Shown here: one piece after another, positions 10,501 to 19,471 of the stretch
Numbering within the stretch: the first letter of the stretch is position 1
How the letters are laid out: the number at the start of each line of letters is the position of its first letter
Translations under genes and position numbers: made by a program
Origin: an uncultured Bacteroidia bacterium
GTDB taxonomy: Bacteria; Bacteroidota; Bacteroidia; J057; CALLMJ01
Length of the DNA stretch: 64,000 nucleotides
Assembly (NCBI GenBank): GCA_938005475.1
Contig: CALLNY010000064.1
Span: forward strand, 1 to 64,000
Reading direction: 5' to 3'
Notes under the pieces: generated by a model
What the model saw: the letters and a program-made list of their open reading frames with translations, nothing else
Database searches by the model: none
What the model was told of the DNA's origin: nothing

Positions 10501-11664
10501 AACTTCCCCACACCTAATTTTATTTTAGGAAATGATACCAGTTTTTGTGCAGGTGGTTTCATAGAATTAAATGCGAACGCAAATTTGTCAGGAGCCAGCT
10601 ATTTATGGAATAACGGTTCTACATCTCCACGATTGGTGGTCACTGCTCCCGGTTCGTACTCCGTAATCGTAACTTCTCCTAATGGTTGCACCGCAACTGA
10701 TACCATCCACATAAATTTATTGTATCAACCCACAGTAAATTTAGGCCCTGATGTATCTTTATGCCAATCAACACCTTTAACTTTAAATGCTTTCAATCCT
10801 AATTGTTCTTATTTATGGAGTACCGGAGACACCACATCTTCTATCACGATAACACAACCTGGTACTTACTCCGTAACGGTTACAGGTCCTGGTGGCTGTG
10901 TTGCAAGAGATACCATGCAATTCTCTAATTTTAATCCCGCATTAGTGGAAATTACTCAACCATCCGTAAATTGTGGAAGTTCTACATTAAGCATAGCTAA
11001 CCCTCAACCTGGCGTTTCTTACTTGTGGTCTAATGGTAGTACGGGACCCTCAGCAATTATTACTCAAAATGGGCAAGTAATTGTGCAAGCTACGACTACA
11101 GATGGATGTATTGCTTACGATACCGCTAACGTCATTATTTTACCTTCCGTTCAAGCAAATATTGGAGGAATTGACACCTTCTACGTGAATGTACCCGCTC
11201 AATTGGTAGATGCTTCCTTCCCTAACCCTGCTTCTTGGTCTTGGTTTATTAACGATGGAGGTACTTATACCACTCAAAATCCTATCCATACCTTTACCAA
11301 TGAAGGAAATTATAGCATAACTCTTATTGTAAGTAATGGTTTCTGTTCTGACACTGCTTTCAAAATTGTTCATGTAGTTAAACAACCTGAAGTCAGTAAA
11401 GAAGAATGGAAATCATTACAAAATTTAGTAGTTTATCCCAATCCTAATAATGGTCAATTTACGGTAAGCGCTGAATTCGCTTATGATAATAAAGTAGAAA
11501 TTGAAATTTTTAATAGTTTAGGACAAAAAATCTATTACGAAAATGTTGGAAATACCCAAAATTTAAAATCAAATTTATCAATAGAAAACCTAACCAATGG
11601 AATTTATCACCTAAAATTGAGCTCCGAAGAAGGTTATGCTATCGTTAAATTATTTGTTTATTAA
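7576..11664 (+). CDS. Very large secreted protein with PKD/Ig-like repeats and T9SS type A sorting domain
   Basis: MQKYKKLSGTHILLIHFLAHLCLFQLVKAQ signal; five SYLW..GxT....VTxPGxYxVxVTxxxGC repeats; PKD domain; C-terminus LVVYPNPNNGQFTVSAEF...NSLGQKIYYEN...GIYHLKLSSEEGYAIVKLFVY. Confidence 0.85.
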   Translation: MQKYKKLSGTHILLIHFLAHLCLFQLVKAQLVHIGSSGGTQTHTTTSAGPINIYYESLHTQFIYTQAEFLSAGITGGQDITQLGFYIVSPPNVPLNSYTIKLKNTNATTTTVYDGVGLTTVYTNSSYMPTPGGFDMLVLTIPFTYTGQNLLVDVCFAPISPWSSSGVVRTYNASNQMHYIRQDGVNTCPSNTTTSTTYKPQIQFLFTNPNPMVYDSLSVNHPTTLPVFIGTANAQILNFKVHTTGGLSPLNATQFVLNMTGTTNPTTDVLNAKLYYTGNSNLFSTAQQVGTTISSPSGTLAFSDNITLSPGQANFWLVYDISSSATPNNYIDAQLVSVTVDGIPRTPTNGNPAGKRQIVDPYANIPFFEGFENTWIDGAGFRDIPSVFWVNTPSSSDSSWRREDDGISAGWMSPSSGAYTPAGSNAAGGSSLHSARFHSYYVSNGNRGRLDLYLNFSPVGNKLLNFDYINTSGTDNLTIRLSTDGGVTFPTVVGTYNTTSGWQRFENISLGSSTSPTCVLRFEAKGDFGFSDIGLDNVRVRIPSPNDLQMVSMSSPTSGCGLGNETVTVLIKNIGSVMQTGFNVGFLLNGVPYIENVGSFFVNPGQTKAYTFTTLANLSVPGTYEIRPFTDLATDGDRTNDTLSSQFIESKPTVTTYPYVQDFEAGQGGWVSGGTNNSWAYGTPSKPTINTAASGTKCWVNGGLTGSSYNPSENSFVIGPCFNFSSLQNPVISLKINYVTENNWDGVVLQSSINNGASWQRVGNLGDPFNWYNNGNLTANPGGQSVGWAGNSGGWISAKNKLTNLAGQPSVLFRFAFASDASVNLEGFAFDDIVIQEGPILNLASPLVLCSGDTLTLDAGPNWNSYLWSTNENTRTIKVTTPGYYLVRVTDQYGFTAQDTIEVLGNILQLDLGANLFRCPGDTATFISNVSNPNVSFLWNTGDTTSSITVSQAGTYWLQITDQYGCVKRDTVELINFPTPNFILGNDTSFCAGGFIELNANANLSGASYLWNNGSTSPRLVVTAPGSYSVIVTSPNGCTATDTIHINLLYQPTVNLGPDVSLCQSTPLTLNAFNPNCSYLWSTGDTTSSITITQPGTYSVTVTGPGGCVARDTMQFSNFNPALVEITQPSVNCGSSTLSIANPQPGVSYLWSNGSTGPSAIITQNGQVIVQATTTDGCIAYDTANVIILPSVQANIGGIDTFYVNVPAQLVDASFPNPASWSWFINDGGTYTTQNPIHTFTNEGNYSITLIVSNGFCSDTAFKIVHVVKQPEVSKEEWKSLQNLVVYPNPNNGQFTVSAEFAYDNKVEIEIFNSLGQKIYYENVGNTQNLKSNLSIENLTNGIYHLKLSSEEGYAIVKLFVY
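10090..11150 (+). repeat. Five tandem ~70 aa Ig-like repeats
   Basis: LWSTGDTTSSITxTxPGTYxVxVTxxxGCxxxDT motif repeated five times in the protein. Confidence 0.75.
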
Positions 11665-11689
11665 ATAATTAAGACCAAGATAATTCGTA

Positions 11690-11722
11690 AATAGGTATGC
11701 CTAATGCATACCTATTATTTTT
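11690..11722. terminator. Rho-independent terminator between convergent genes
   Basis: AATAGGTATGC-CTAAT-GCATACCTATT-ATTTTTT, perfect 11-bp stem. Confidence 0.85.
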
Positions 11723-11730
11723 TATAAAAG

Positions 11731-13215
11731 TTAAATAGCCACTAAATCCGATAACCAATTTTGAATTGCTTTTCTAATTTTATCTATGAAAGTAGTTAAA
11801 TCATCTCTATTGTTTACAAAAGAACTAATGTTTAAAGTACGTTCTTGAATAAAACCATCAGGTTGGACATGGTCTTTAAGTCTATATATTTGATAAAATT
11901 CTTTTGGATATTGATTTTGAATCAACTTGATTAGTCTATTTTCTAATTGATGATAAATTTTATTCCAATAAAACTTTTGACATTCAAGCGAGTAAACTAA
12001 AGTTTCAGAATATTTTTCTAATTGTTGTTGAATATGCGATATATTTTGGTGAACACGAAAAAAATCGTTTTTTAGATTTTCGAAATCAAAGTATTTGAGC
12101 GCAATAGTTCTTTGAATTTCTTTGTAATTTTTTAATAAGAATTCAGGTGGGTAACCTAACTGTTTAATTTTCTCTATGGTAGTATCTTCATAAAAGGTAT
12201 AAGAAAATCGGGGAAGAAGTAAAGGATAAAAAACGCCGTAATCTTGAAAATTATCTTTGAGTTGTAACCAATAAAGGATTTCCCCCCACCCTCCTACATA
12301 AGCCAAGTTAGGCAATAAAAATTCCTGATACAAAGGTCTAAAACCTGCGTTAGGGCTAAATCGATTTGGATATTGATTTAACATATTTATTAACCATGTT
12401 ATATCAACTTTTTGATAACCAATGAAATATTCATTATTTTTATATTGAATTTTTTCTCTATGGGTATCGGTTAAATAGAAAAGATTGATATCAGATACCT
12501 TCCATTGAATTTTTAGATTGAGTTTTATTAATTCATTATTAGTTTTAATTACGTTATGATAGGTTTTTTTTTCTTGTAATTCAGTTCGTAGAAACGGGAT
12601 AAAACTTCTTTTAAAATCGGGGTCATCACCATCAATAAACAATAATCCCTCATTAAAAAAAATAAAATGCAACAGAGCTTGAAAAGCTTGTTTCCAAGTA
12701 TCGTAAAATAGATAAGGTTCGGTGACCCAAGAAGAGAAATTGATTAAAGATTTATCAATTCTATGTCTTCCAACTGCACCTTGAAAATTACCTGTATACT
12801 CTATTTTAGTTTGGTAATCAAGATAAAAATGATTGACTTCTAGAAAATCGTGGTCTTCTGATGCTAACCAAAAGATAGGTATAAAATGGTAATCAGGAAA
12901 TTTTTGGTTTAAAGATTTACATAACTCTATAACGCTTAATGTTTTATAGATTACATAAAGTGGTCCTGTACCAAAGCATAATTGATGCCCTGTTGTGATG
13001 GTAAAAGTGTTTTCATGTTTTAACTTATCAAGGTTTATTTTAACAGTTTCGTTTTGTTGTAAGCTATTTTGTTGTGATAATTTTTGATAAAGTAACTTCC
13101 TATCAACAGGATAGTTTTTTCTTTTTTCTATAATTTCTAACCAATTTGGAGAATTAGCTGAAAAAGAAATTAAATTATGCGTATCAGAACTATAAAAAAG
13201 TTCACGAATATTCAC
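11731..13215 (-). CDS. bshC: Bacillithiol biosynthesis cysteine-adding enzyme BshC
   Basis: TTGHQLCFGTGPLYVIYKTLSVIELCKSL...YHFIPIFWLASEDHDFLEVNHF. Confidence 0.9.
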   Translation of the reverse strand: MNIRELFYSSDTHNLISFSANSPNWLEIIEKRKNYPVDRKLLYQKLSQQNSLQQNETVKINLDKLKHENTFTITTGHQLCFGTGPLYVIYKTLSVIELCKSLNQKFPDYHFIPIFWLASEDHDFLEVNHFYLDYQTKIEYTGNFQGAVGRHRIDKSLINFSSWVTEPYLFYDTWKQAFQALLHFIFFNEGLLFIDGDDPDFKRSFIPFLRTELQEKKTYHNVIKTNNELIKLNLKIQWKVSDINLFYLTDTHREKIQYKNNEYFIGYQKVDITWLINMLNQYPNRFSPNAGFRPLYQEFLLPNLAYVGGWGEILYWLQLKDNFQDYGVFYPLLLPRFSYTFYEDTTIEKIKQLGYPPEFLLKNYKEIQRTIALKYFDFENLKNDFFRVHQNISHIQQQLEKYSETLVYSLECQKFYWNKIYHQLENRLIKLIQNQYPKEFYQIYRLKDHVQPDGFIQERTLNISSFVNNRDDLTTFIDKIRKAIQNWLSDLVAI

Positions 13216-13228
13216 TTTAGATTATAAA

Positions 13229-13585
13229 TTAAAACCTACAATCCATTCTAAAAAAAGGAATTTTCTGTTCAATAAGTTCTGATGCTATATCTTTTTTGAG
13301 GTCACCACAATATTGCCATGGGTCATTCTCTTCGGGGAACCAAATTTTTAAACTTACTGTTAACAAGTTCTGTTTATCTTCTTCTTGGTAAGAAATGATA
13401 TCTATTTTTTCTATTTTAAAGTTGTTTTCTATAGCATCTTCATCTAAAATGGGTTTAATCACTTCAAAAACTACGTTTGGATTTTGTTTTCCCTTAAAAC
13501 GAATATCAATAAAAAATTCATAATCTATTTGAGCTGATAGTAAAGATGTTAAACTCATGAAAACAACTAAAAATACATACTTCAT
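13229..13585 (-). CDS. Small secreted hypothetical protein
   Basis: MKYVFLVVFMSLTSLLSAQ signal peptide; TATTTTTG box upstream. Confidence 0.5.
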   Translation of the reverse strand: MKYVFLVVFMSLTSLLSAQIDYEFFIDIRFKGKQNPNVVFEVIKPILDEDAIENNFKIEKIDIISYQEEDKQNLLTVSLKIWFPEENDPWQYCGDLKKDIASELIEQKIPFFRMDCRF

Positions 13586-13639
13586 TTTAAAATGATTTAA
13601 TTGCAAAAATACAATTTTTATGCCAAAACAAATAATAAA

Positions 13640-16036
13640 CTAAAAGTCTAATCTATAATAAAACAAAGGTAGAAAGCCCAATTGATAATTTTCTCGAATA
13701 GGATTAGCATTTGGATTTAAGGGATTGGGAGAGTAGGTTAGTCCTAAAATGTTTTTGGTGTTGAATAGGTTAACTAAATCAAGGGCAATTTCATGCGTTA
13801 ACTTTTTGGTATTGATTTTGTAGTTGAAGCGTAAATCCGTACGGAAGTAAGGTCTAAATTGTAAAGAATTAAAAGCAGAATCTTGATAAACCAGCTCTCT
13901 TTGAAGTAAAGATTGGGTAGTATCTGCAATACCGTACCATCGCCCCCCAACAGTAGTAACCTTTGTACCTAAACCTAGAATATTCTTGCCCTTAATTTTA
14001 AATTCTTTTCCGATTAAAAAGTTAGTAGCATACCGGCCATTAAAATCCGTATTTCTTAAAATACCGTCACTACCTTTGTATTTCGCATCAAAAAATGCGG
14101 CAGTAATCAAGAAATAAAATGATTTATTGAAAAATTTTTCTATTGTAAGTTCTATACCATAATTTCTTCCTGTACCTGTATTTTGTAGTTGGTTAGGGAA
14201 AAAACGGGAAAAACCAGAGCCCATGTTTGTTAAAGAGAAAGGAGAAGGTTTTACTTCCACGGGAATGTTAAACAGATATTGATAATACACCTCTGATTTT
14301 AATCGTAGAGTAGCAGAGAAGGCGCGTTCATATCCCATAACCGCATGAATACTTTTAGTAAAGTCCATTTTTAGATTTTGTTTTTCAAAAGAACCATCGG
14401 GTTTAGGTTTTTGATAAAAATAAACGTAGTAAGGTTGGGTTTGGGAGTGAAGCCCTGCACCTGCGAAAATAGTACTTTTATCATTGATTTGATATTTACT
14501 ACCTAATCGTGGCTCTGCCCAAGAAATACTATTGCTAACCGAGAAATATTGTTGATATAAGCCAGCAGTGAAACTCCATTGCTCCGTAAAACGATATTTC
14601 CATTGAATAAAAGCCTGAAAAAGAAACCCTGAACCCAGATAATCCCAACGTTTTTGGTAACGAGAGTGGTCTAATACTAATGCTGAATCTTGAAAATTAA
14701 AAAATAATTCATGTAAAAAAAATCCATACTTCAAAACTTGATTTTTAGTAATCTTGGTATTAAAATTAACAAGAAAAGTAGCTTTTTGAATACTAAAAGT
14801 AAAACGCTGTAAATTATAAATAGAGTCTACAATCCATTCAAGGTTGTTATTGAGATGTCTTATAATAAAATCATGCTCGGCATTTTGTTGTTCATGACTT
14901 AAAGCAGTTCCTAATCTCATGAAGGTTTTTGTTCCTAAAATTTTTTGATAATTAATCCCAACAACAGCCATTCTAGTACGAAAATATTGGTCACGGTCAT
15001 CTTCACCGTAGAAGTCTTCTTTAGGTTTTTTTTGGTCGCTTATTTTTATGTCAATAGCAGAATTACCTCCCATACCAAAAATAGATAAACTGGCTTGATT
15101 TTTTAGGGGAAAATATAATTTAAAGGTCAAGTCTTGGTATTTTGGGACGGCGTCAGTACCAATTTGTATACCCATAAATTTAAAGAGTTGTAAGGTTGAA
15201 TATCGATAAACAGCTAGGTAAGAGGCTTTTGATTTCTGAAAGTAGCCTTCAGCGGCGAGTTCTGTACCTAAAAAACCTAACTGCCCCGAAAATTCTCGTT
15301 TTTCATTATTACCATTTCGTAAACGAATATCAAAAACTGCGGATGTAGCGTTTCCATATTCTGCGGGAAAAGCAGAAGTATAAAAATCAGAGTTTCCCAT
15401 GACCTTATTATTCAAAATACTGACAGGACCACCTGTTGACCCTGAAACTGCAAAATGATTAGGATTGGGAATATCAACTCCTTCAACACGATATAAAACT
15501 CCCAAAGGTGAATTTCCTCTTACCACTATATCATTGCGAGAATCATCAGCACCCTGTACTCCTGCAAAATTGGAAGCCATACGGGCTGGGTCCCCCCTTG
15601 AACCTGCATAACGCTCTGTCTCTGCTACATCAAAACTCCTCGTACTTACCATTGCTAACTCATTCTGAACTTCTCCTCTTTTAATTCCCTCTATTACAAC
15701 TTCTTGTGCCTCTGTAAAACTTTCTTCTAACTCTATATTTAATACTACTTCCTTTGCTGACGTAACTTGAATATCTAATATTTTTTCTTTAAAACCAACA
15801 AAACTTACCTTCAAGGTATGTTTACCAACTGGAATTTCGGTTATTTTAAAAGTACCATTCTCATCTGTTATAGCTCCTTTCTTTAATACTGTATCTGATA
15901 GAACTACTGTCGCTCCTGTTAAGGGTACTTGTGTTTCTTTTTCTATAACTTTACCTCTAATGGTCTGGAAAATCTGCCCCCAACACGTTAACCCCATAAT
16001 TTGAAAACTCATTACAAGAAAAAATCGGTAATTCAT
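13640..16036 (-). CDS. TonB-dependent receptor with N-terminal carboxypeptidase-regulatory-like domain
   Basis: IRGKVIEKETQVPLTGATVVLSDT...GTFKITEIPVGKHTLKVSFVGF, plug domain (NDIVVRGNSPLGVLYRVEGVDIPNPNHF), long beta-barrel ending YYRLDF. Confidence 0.9.
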   Translation of the reverse strand: MNYRFFLVMSFQIMGLTCWGQIFQTIRGKVIEKETQVPLTGATVVLSDTVLKKGAITDENGTFKITEIPVGKHTLKVSFVGFKEKILDIQVTSAKEVVLNIELEESFTEAQEVVIEGIKRGEVQNELAMVSTRSFDVAETERYAGSRGDPARMASNFAGVQGADDSRNDIVVRGNSPLGVLYRVEGVDIPNPNHFAVSGSTGGPVSILNNKVMGNSDFYTSAFPAEYGNATSAVFDIRLRNGNNEKREFSGQLGFLGTELAAEGYFQKSKASYLAVYRYSTLQLFKFMGIQIGTDAVPKYQDLTFKLYFPLKNQASLSIFGMGGNSAIDIKISDQKKPKEDFYGEDDRDQYFRTRMAVVGINYQKILGTKTFMRLGTALSHEQQNAEHDFIIRHLNNNLEWIVDSIYNLQRFTFSIQKATFLVNFNTKITKNQVLKYGFFLHELFFNFQDSALVLDHSRYQKRWDYLGSGFLFQAFIQWKYRFTEQWSFTAGLYQQYFSVSNSISWAEPRLGSKYQINDKSTIFAGAGLHSQTQPYYVYFYQKPKPDGSFEKQNLKMDFTKSIHAVMGYERAFSATLRLKSEVYYQYLFNIPVEVKPSPFSLTNMGSGFSRFFPNQLQNTGTGRNYGIELTIEKFFNKSFYFLITAAFFDAKYKGSDGILRNTDFNGRYATNFLIGKEFKIKGKNILGLGTKVTTVGGRWYGIADTTQSLLQRELVYQDSAFNSLQFRPYFRTDLRFNYKINTKKLTHEIALDLVNLFNTKNILGLTYSPNPLNPNANPIRENYQLGFLPLFYYRLDF

Positions 16037-16040
16037 GATA

Positions 16041-16048
16041 CAAATATA
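16041..16048 (-). promoter_or_regulatory. -7 box TATATTTG, exactly 4 nt before ATG of the TonB receptor
   Basis: Minus strand TATATTTG-TATC-ATG. Confidence 0.6.
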
Positions 16049-16121
16049 AATATGATTAAATTTTTGGGTTGCAATAGTATAAATTTTTGTGCTCTAATTG
16101 GCTTAATAACAACAAAAAATA

Positions 16122-16129
16122 TATTTTTG
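16122..16129 (+). promoter_or_regulatory. -7 box TATTTTTG, exactly 4 nt before ATG of rfbB
   Basis: TATTTTTG-CAAT-ATG. Confidence 0.6.
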
Positions 16130-16133
16130 CAAT

Positions 16134-17192
16134 ATGAAAAAAACAATCCTTATAACAGGTGGGGCTGGTTTTATAGGCTCTCATTTAGTTAGGCGAATGG
16201 TCAATCGTTACCCTGATTATCATGTTGTTAATATAGATAAACTTACTTATGCGGGTAATCTTGAAAATTTGAAAGATGTTGAAAACGCTTCGAATTATAC
16301 TTTCCGTAAAATTGATATTGTGGATTGGGAACAAGTAAAATCGGTGTTCGAAAATTTTAATCCTGATGCAATTATTCACTTAGCGGCTGAAAGTCATGTA
16401 GATAGAAGTATAGAAAATCCGATGGCTTTTGTGATGACAAATGTTGTTGGAACTGTCAATTTATTGAATGCCGCTGTCCAACAATTAAAACATAAGCCAT
16501 ACTTTTTGTTTTATCATGTTTCTACGGATGAAGTTTTTGGTTCTTTAGAAGAAGGTGGTTTCTTTAATGAAAAGACACCCTATGACCCTCAAAGTCCCTA
16601 CTCTGCCTCAAAAGCTTCTTCTGACCATTTTGTTAGAGCCTACGGTAATACTTACCAACTTCCTTACATCATTTCTAATTGTTCTAATAATTACGGACCT
16701 TACCAATTCCCCGAAAAGCTAATTCCTCTTATGATTTATAGAATTCTAAAAAATGAAAGTTTGCCGGTTTATGGTCAAGGTTTGAACGTTCGAGATTGGT
16801 TATGGGTGGAAGACCACGTAGCTGCTATTGACCTTATTTTTCATGCTCCCCAAGCCGTTGGGCAAACTTTTACAATTGGTGGTAAAAATGAATGGAAAAA
16901 TATAGATATCGTCCATCTGCTTTGTGATTTAATGGACCACAAACTTAAACGCCCTAATGGCTCATCTCGTAAACTGATTACCTTCGTAAAAGACCGTGCT
17001 GGGCATGACCTTCGTTACGCTATTGACCCCTCTCACCTCGAAAATACTCTCGGATGGAAACCTTCTTTAACCTTTGAAGAAGGCCTTCATAAAACTATCG
17101 ATTGGTATCTCGCTAATCAAGATTGGGTTAATAGGGTAACCTCTGGTGAATATCAACTTTACTTCGAAAGACAATACCAAAGCAGAACATAA
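16134..17192 (+). CDS. rfbB: dTDP-glucose 4,6-dehydratase
   Basis: ITGGAGFIGSHLVRRM...HLAAESHVDRSI...VSTDEVFGSL...YSASKASSDHFVRAY...NNYGPYQFPEKLIPLMI. Confidence 0.93.
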   Translation: MKKTILITGGAGFIGSHLVRRMVNRYPDYHVVNIDKLTYAGNLENLKDVENASNYTFRKIDIVDWEQVKSVFENFNPDAIIHLAAESHVDRSIENPMAFVMTNVVGTVNLLNAAVQQLKHKPYFLFYHVSTDEVFGSLEEGGFFNEKTPYDPQSPYSASKASSDHFVRAYGNTYQLPYIISNCSNNYGPYQFPEKLIPLMIYRILKNESLPVYGQGLNVRDWLWVEDHVAAIDLIFHAPQAVGQTFTIGGKNEWKNIDIVHLLCDLMDHKLKRPNGSSRKLITFVKDRAGHDLRYAIDPSHLENTLGWKPSLTFEEGLHKTIDWYLANQDWVNRVTSGEYQLYFERQYQSRT

Positions 17193-17720
17193 ATGCTAAA
17201 ATTATTTTTTAAAATTTGGAAACGCTCCTTATTCTCTAACCTTATACTATGGTCTATTGTTTTCATTACCATTCAGCCATTATTAGATTGGATACTGAAT
17301 AACCCTATTTCACCTTTCAAAGAATATCTATTCCAATCTATCTTTACAGGTTTTCTTTTTAGTTTATTAGAAACTACCATTGCTTTTTATTTAATCAATA
17401 AAGTAATCCATAATTACAATTTATCACTCGATGATTTTCAGTTTGGGAAACCTTATCAGAAAACTCGAAATCTTTTTATTGATATGCCTACAATTCTATT
17501 CAAAATTGATAAATGGAATAAAAAAGCTTACTTAAAATTTATTATTCGTAAAATGGAAGCGAATTCTTTGGAAATAATAAAAGGTGGAACTATTATTCTT
17601 TTGCAATTAGAATATGGAAAACTAACTATTTCCTCTAAGCATCGCTTTAAATATTTTTTTCTAGAACAAGGACAAAACATTGAAAATGTTGAACTTTTAT
17701 TTAAAATTTTGCAAACATAA
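17193..17720 (+). CDS. Hypothetical protein with two predicted TM helices
   Basis: Start abuts rfbB stop (TAAATG); hydrophobic N-terminal half. Confidence 0.5.
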   Translation: MLKLFFKIWKRSLFSNLILWSIVFITIQPLLDWILNNPISPFKEYLFQSIFTGFLFSLLETTIAFYLINKVIHNYNLSLDDFQFGKPYQKTRNLFIDMPTILFKIDKWNKKAYLKFIIRKMEANSLEIIKGGTIILLQLEYGKLTISSKHRFKYFFLEQGQNIENVELLFKILQT

Positions 17721-19338
17721 TTTACATATTAGTTTTTTGCTTATACTCGCCTTGATAATTTTAACAAATAGTTGTAGTAGAGACATCCCCTCTAATATAT
17801 TTAAAATGAACCTGAACAGTCATCTTACTACATTGGATCCTGCATTTGCTAAAGACCAAAACTCCACATGGATAACCTCCCAAATTTTTAACGGTTTAAT
17901 TGAATTAGATACTCTGCTACAGCCTCAACCCGCTATAGCCAAATCTTGGTCCATCTCTGAAGATGGATTAACTTATACTTTTACTTTAAGAAATGACGTT
18001 TATTTTCATGAATCACAACATTTTAAAAATAAAAAAAGAAAAGTTACTTCAACCGATGTAAAATATTCTTTCACTCGTATTTGTAATCCCAAAGTAGCAT
18101 CTCCTGGATTCTGGATTTTCAATGAAAAAATTCATGGTTTAAAAGAATATCTGAACGGTCAAAAATCCGAAATAGATGGTTTTAAAATCATAAATGATAC
18201 CTTATTTACAATTCAATTAGAAAGACCCTTCGCTCCCTTTTTATATTTACTAGCAATGCCTTATGGATATATTGTGCCCCAAGAAGTAGTGGAAAACTCC
18301 TTATTCCATCAAAATCCAGTAGGAACAGGTCCCTTCATATTTAAAAGTTGGGAAAAAAGCAGAAAATTGATACTTCATAAAAATCCTGAATATTTTGAAA
18401 AAGAACTCCCTAAATTAGATGCAATTGAAATCAGAATCCTTCCCTCAAAATTAACTGCTTTTGCTGAATTCAAAAAAGGTAATCTTGATTTTATTAACCA
18501 TCTTGACCCCATATTTGTTCATGAAATTTTAGATTCAACACAAAAACTTAAACCTGAATACTCATCTTTTTGCGAATTAAAAATAACTCATCAACTTTCT
18601 ACCGAGTATTTAGCTTTTCGATTAGATAAACCAGATAACCTATTCATAAACAAAAATTTACGTAAAGCATTAAATCATTTGATTGATAAAAAAGCATTAG
18701 TGAAAAACCTAATGAACGGTATTGGAATACCTGCTGAAAATGGTTTTTTACCTTATGGTTTACCAGGTTTTCAGGCTCATTTAAAAGGTTATGACTACAA
18801 CCCCCAAAAAGCTCTAAAACTTATTCAAGATGCAGGTTATCAAGATTTTACAAAAGTACCTGAATTTACACTTTATACCAACCCAAACTATCAAAAAATG
18901 GCTATATTTATCCAACATGCTTTTGAAAAACACGGCTTGAAATGTAAAATTGAACTGTTAGAACCCTCTACTTTGAGAAAAGAAATAGCCAATGGAAAAA
19001 TAGACTTCTGGCGCGCTAGTTGGATGGCAGATTACCCAGACCCAGAAAATTATTTCTCTTTATTTTATTCCTCTTATTTTTCTCCCAATGGTCCTAATAC
19101 CACTCATTATGTATCTTCCAAAATTGATAGTCTGTATGAAAAACTGAATAAATCATTTGATATAAATAAAAGAAATACAATCATTTACGATATAGAACAA
19201 GCTATTTTAGAAGAAAGTCCTATGATTTATCTATTTTATGAGCAAACCACTCGTTTAATTCGTAAGGAAATAAAAAATTTTTATATCGACCCCATGAACT
19301 CTTTACGATTAAAAAAAGTTTACAAAACTAAAATATAA
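17680..19338 (+). CDS. ABC transporter substrate-binding lipoprotein, family 5 (oligopeptide/dipeptide type)
   Basis: LIILTNSCS lipobox; LTTLDPAFAKDQNSTWITSQIFNGLIELD...LTYTFTLRNDVYFHES...VGTGPFIFKSWEK. Confidence 0.85.
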   Translation: MKMLNFYLKFCKHNLHISFLLILALIILTNSCSRDIPSNIFKMNLNSHLTTLDPAFAKDQNSTWITSQIFNGLIELDTLLQPQPAIAKSWSISEDGLTYTFTLRNDVYFHESQHFKNKKRKVTSTDVKYSFTRICNPKVASPGFWIFNEKIHGLKEYLNGQKSEIDGFKIINDTLFTIQLERPFAPFLYLLAMPYGYIVPQEVVENSLFHQNPVGTGPFIFKSWEKSRKLILHKNPEYFEKELPKLDAIEIRILPSKLTAFAEFKKGNLDFINHLDPIFVHEILDSTQKLKPEYSSFCELKITHQLSTEYLAFRLDKPDNLFINKNLRKALNHLIDKKALVKNLMNGIGIPAENGFLPYGLPGFQAHLKGYDYNPQKALKLIQDAGYQDFTKVPEFTLYTNPNYQKMAIFIQHAFEKHGLKCKIELLEPSTLRKEIANGKIDFWRASWMADYPDPENYFSLFYSSYFSPNGPNTTHYVSSKIDSLYEKLNKSFDINKRNTIIYDIEQAILEESPMIYLFYEQTTRLIRKEIKNFYIDPMNSLRLKKVYKTKI

Positions 19339-19471
19339 AAAATTTGAATATCAAACATTAGACAAACAACTTTTACAAAAAATATATACATAAAATTTAT
19401 AAAGTTTGAACAAAGAATTTAAAACTTTGTGTAATTTCGCACTGTTTTTCATTATTCAAAATAAATTAGAA

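Noticed and set aside
8615-11385. Short minus-strand ORFs inside the 1376 aa secreted protein
   Set aside because: Antisense shadows of a continuous T9SS protein; no start context or homology recognised.
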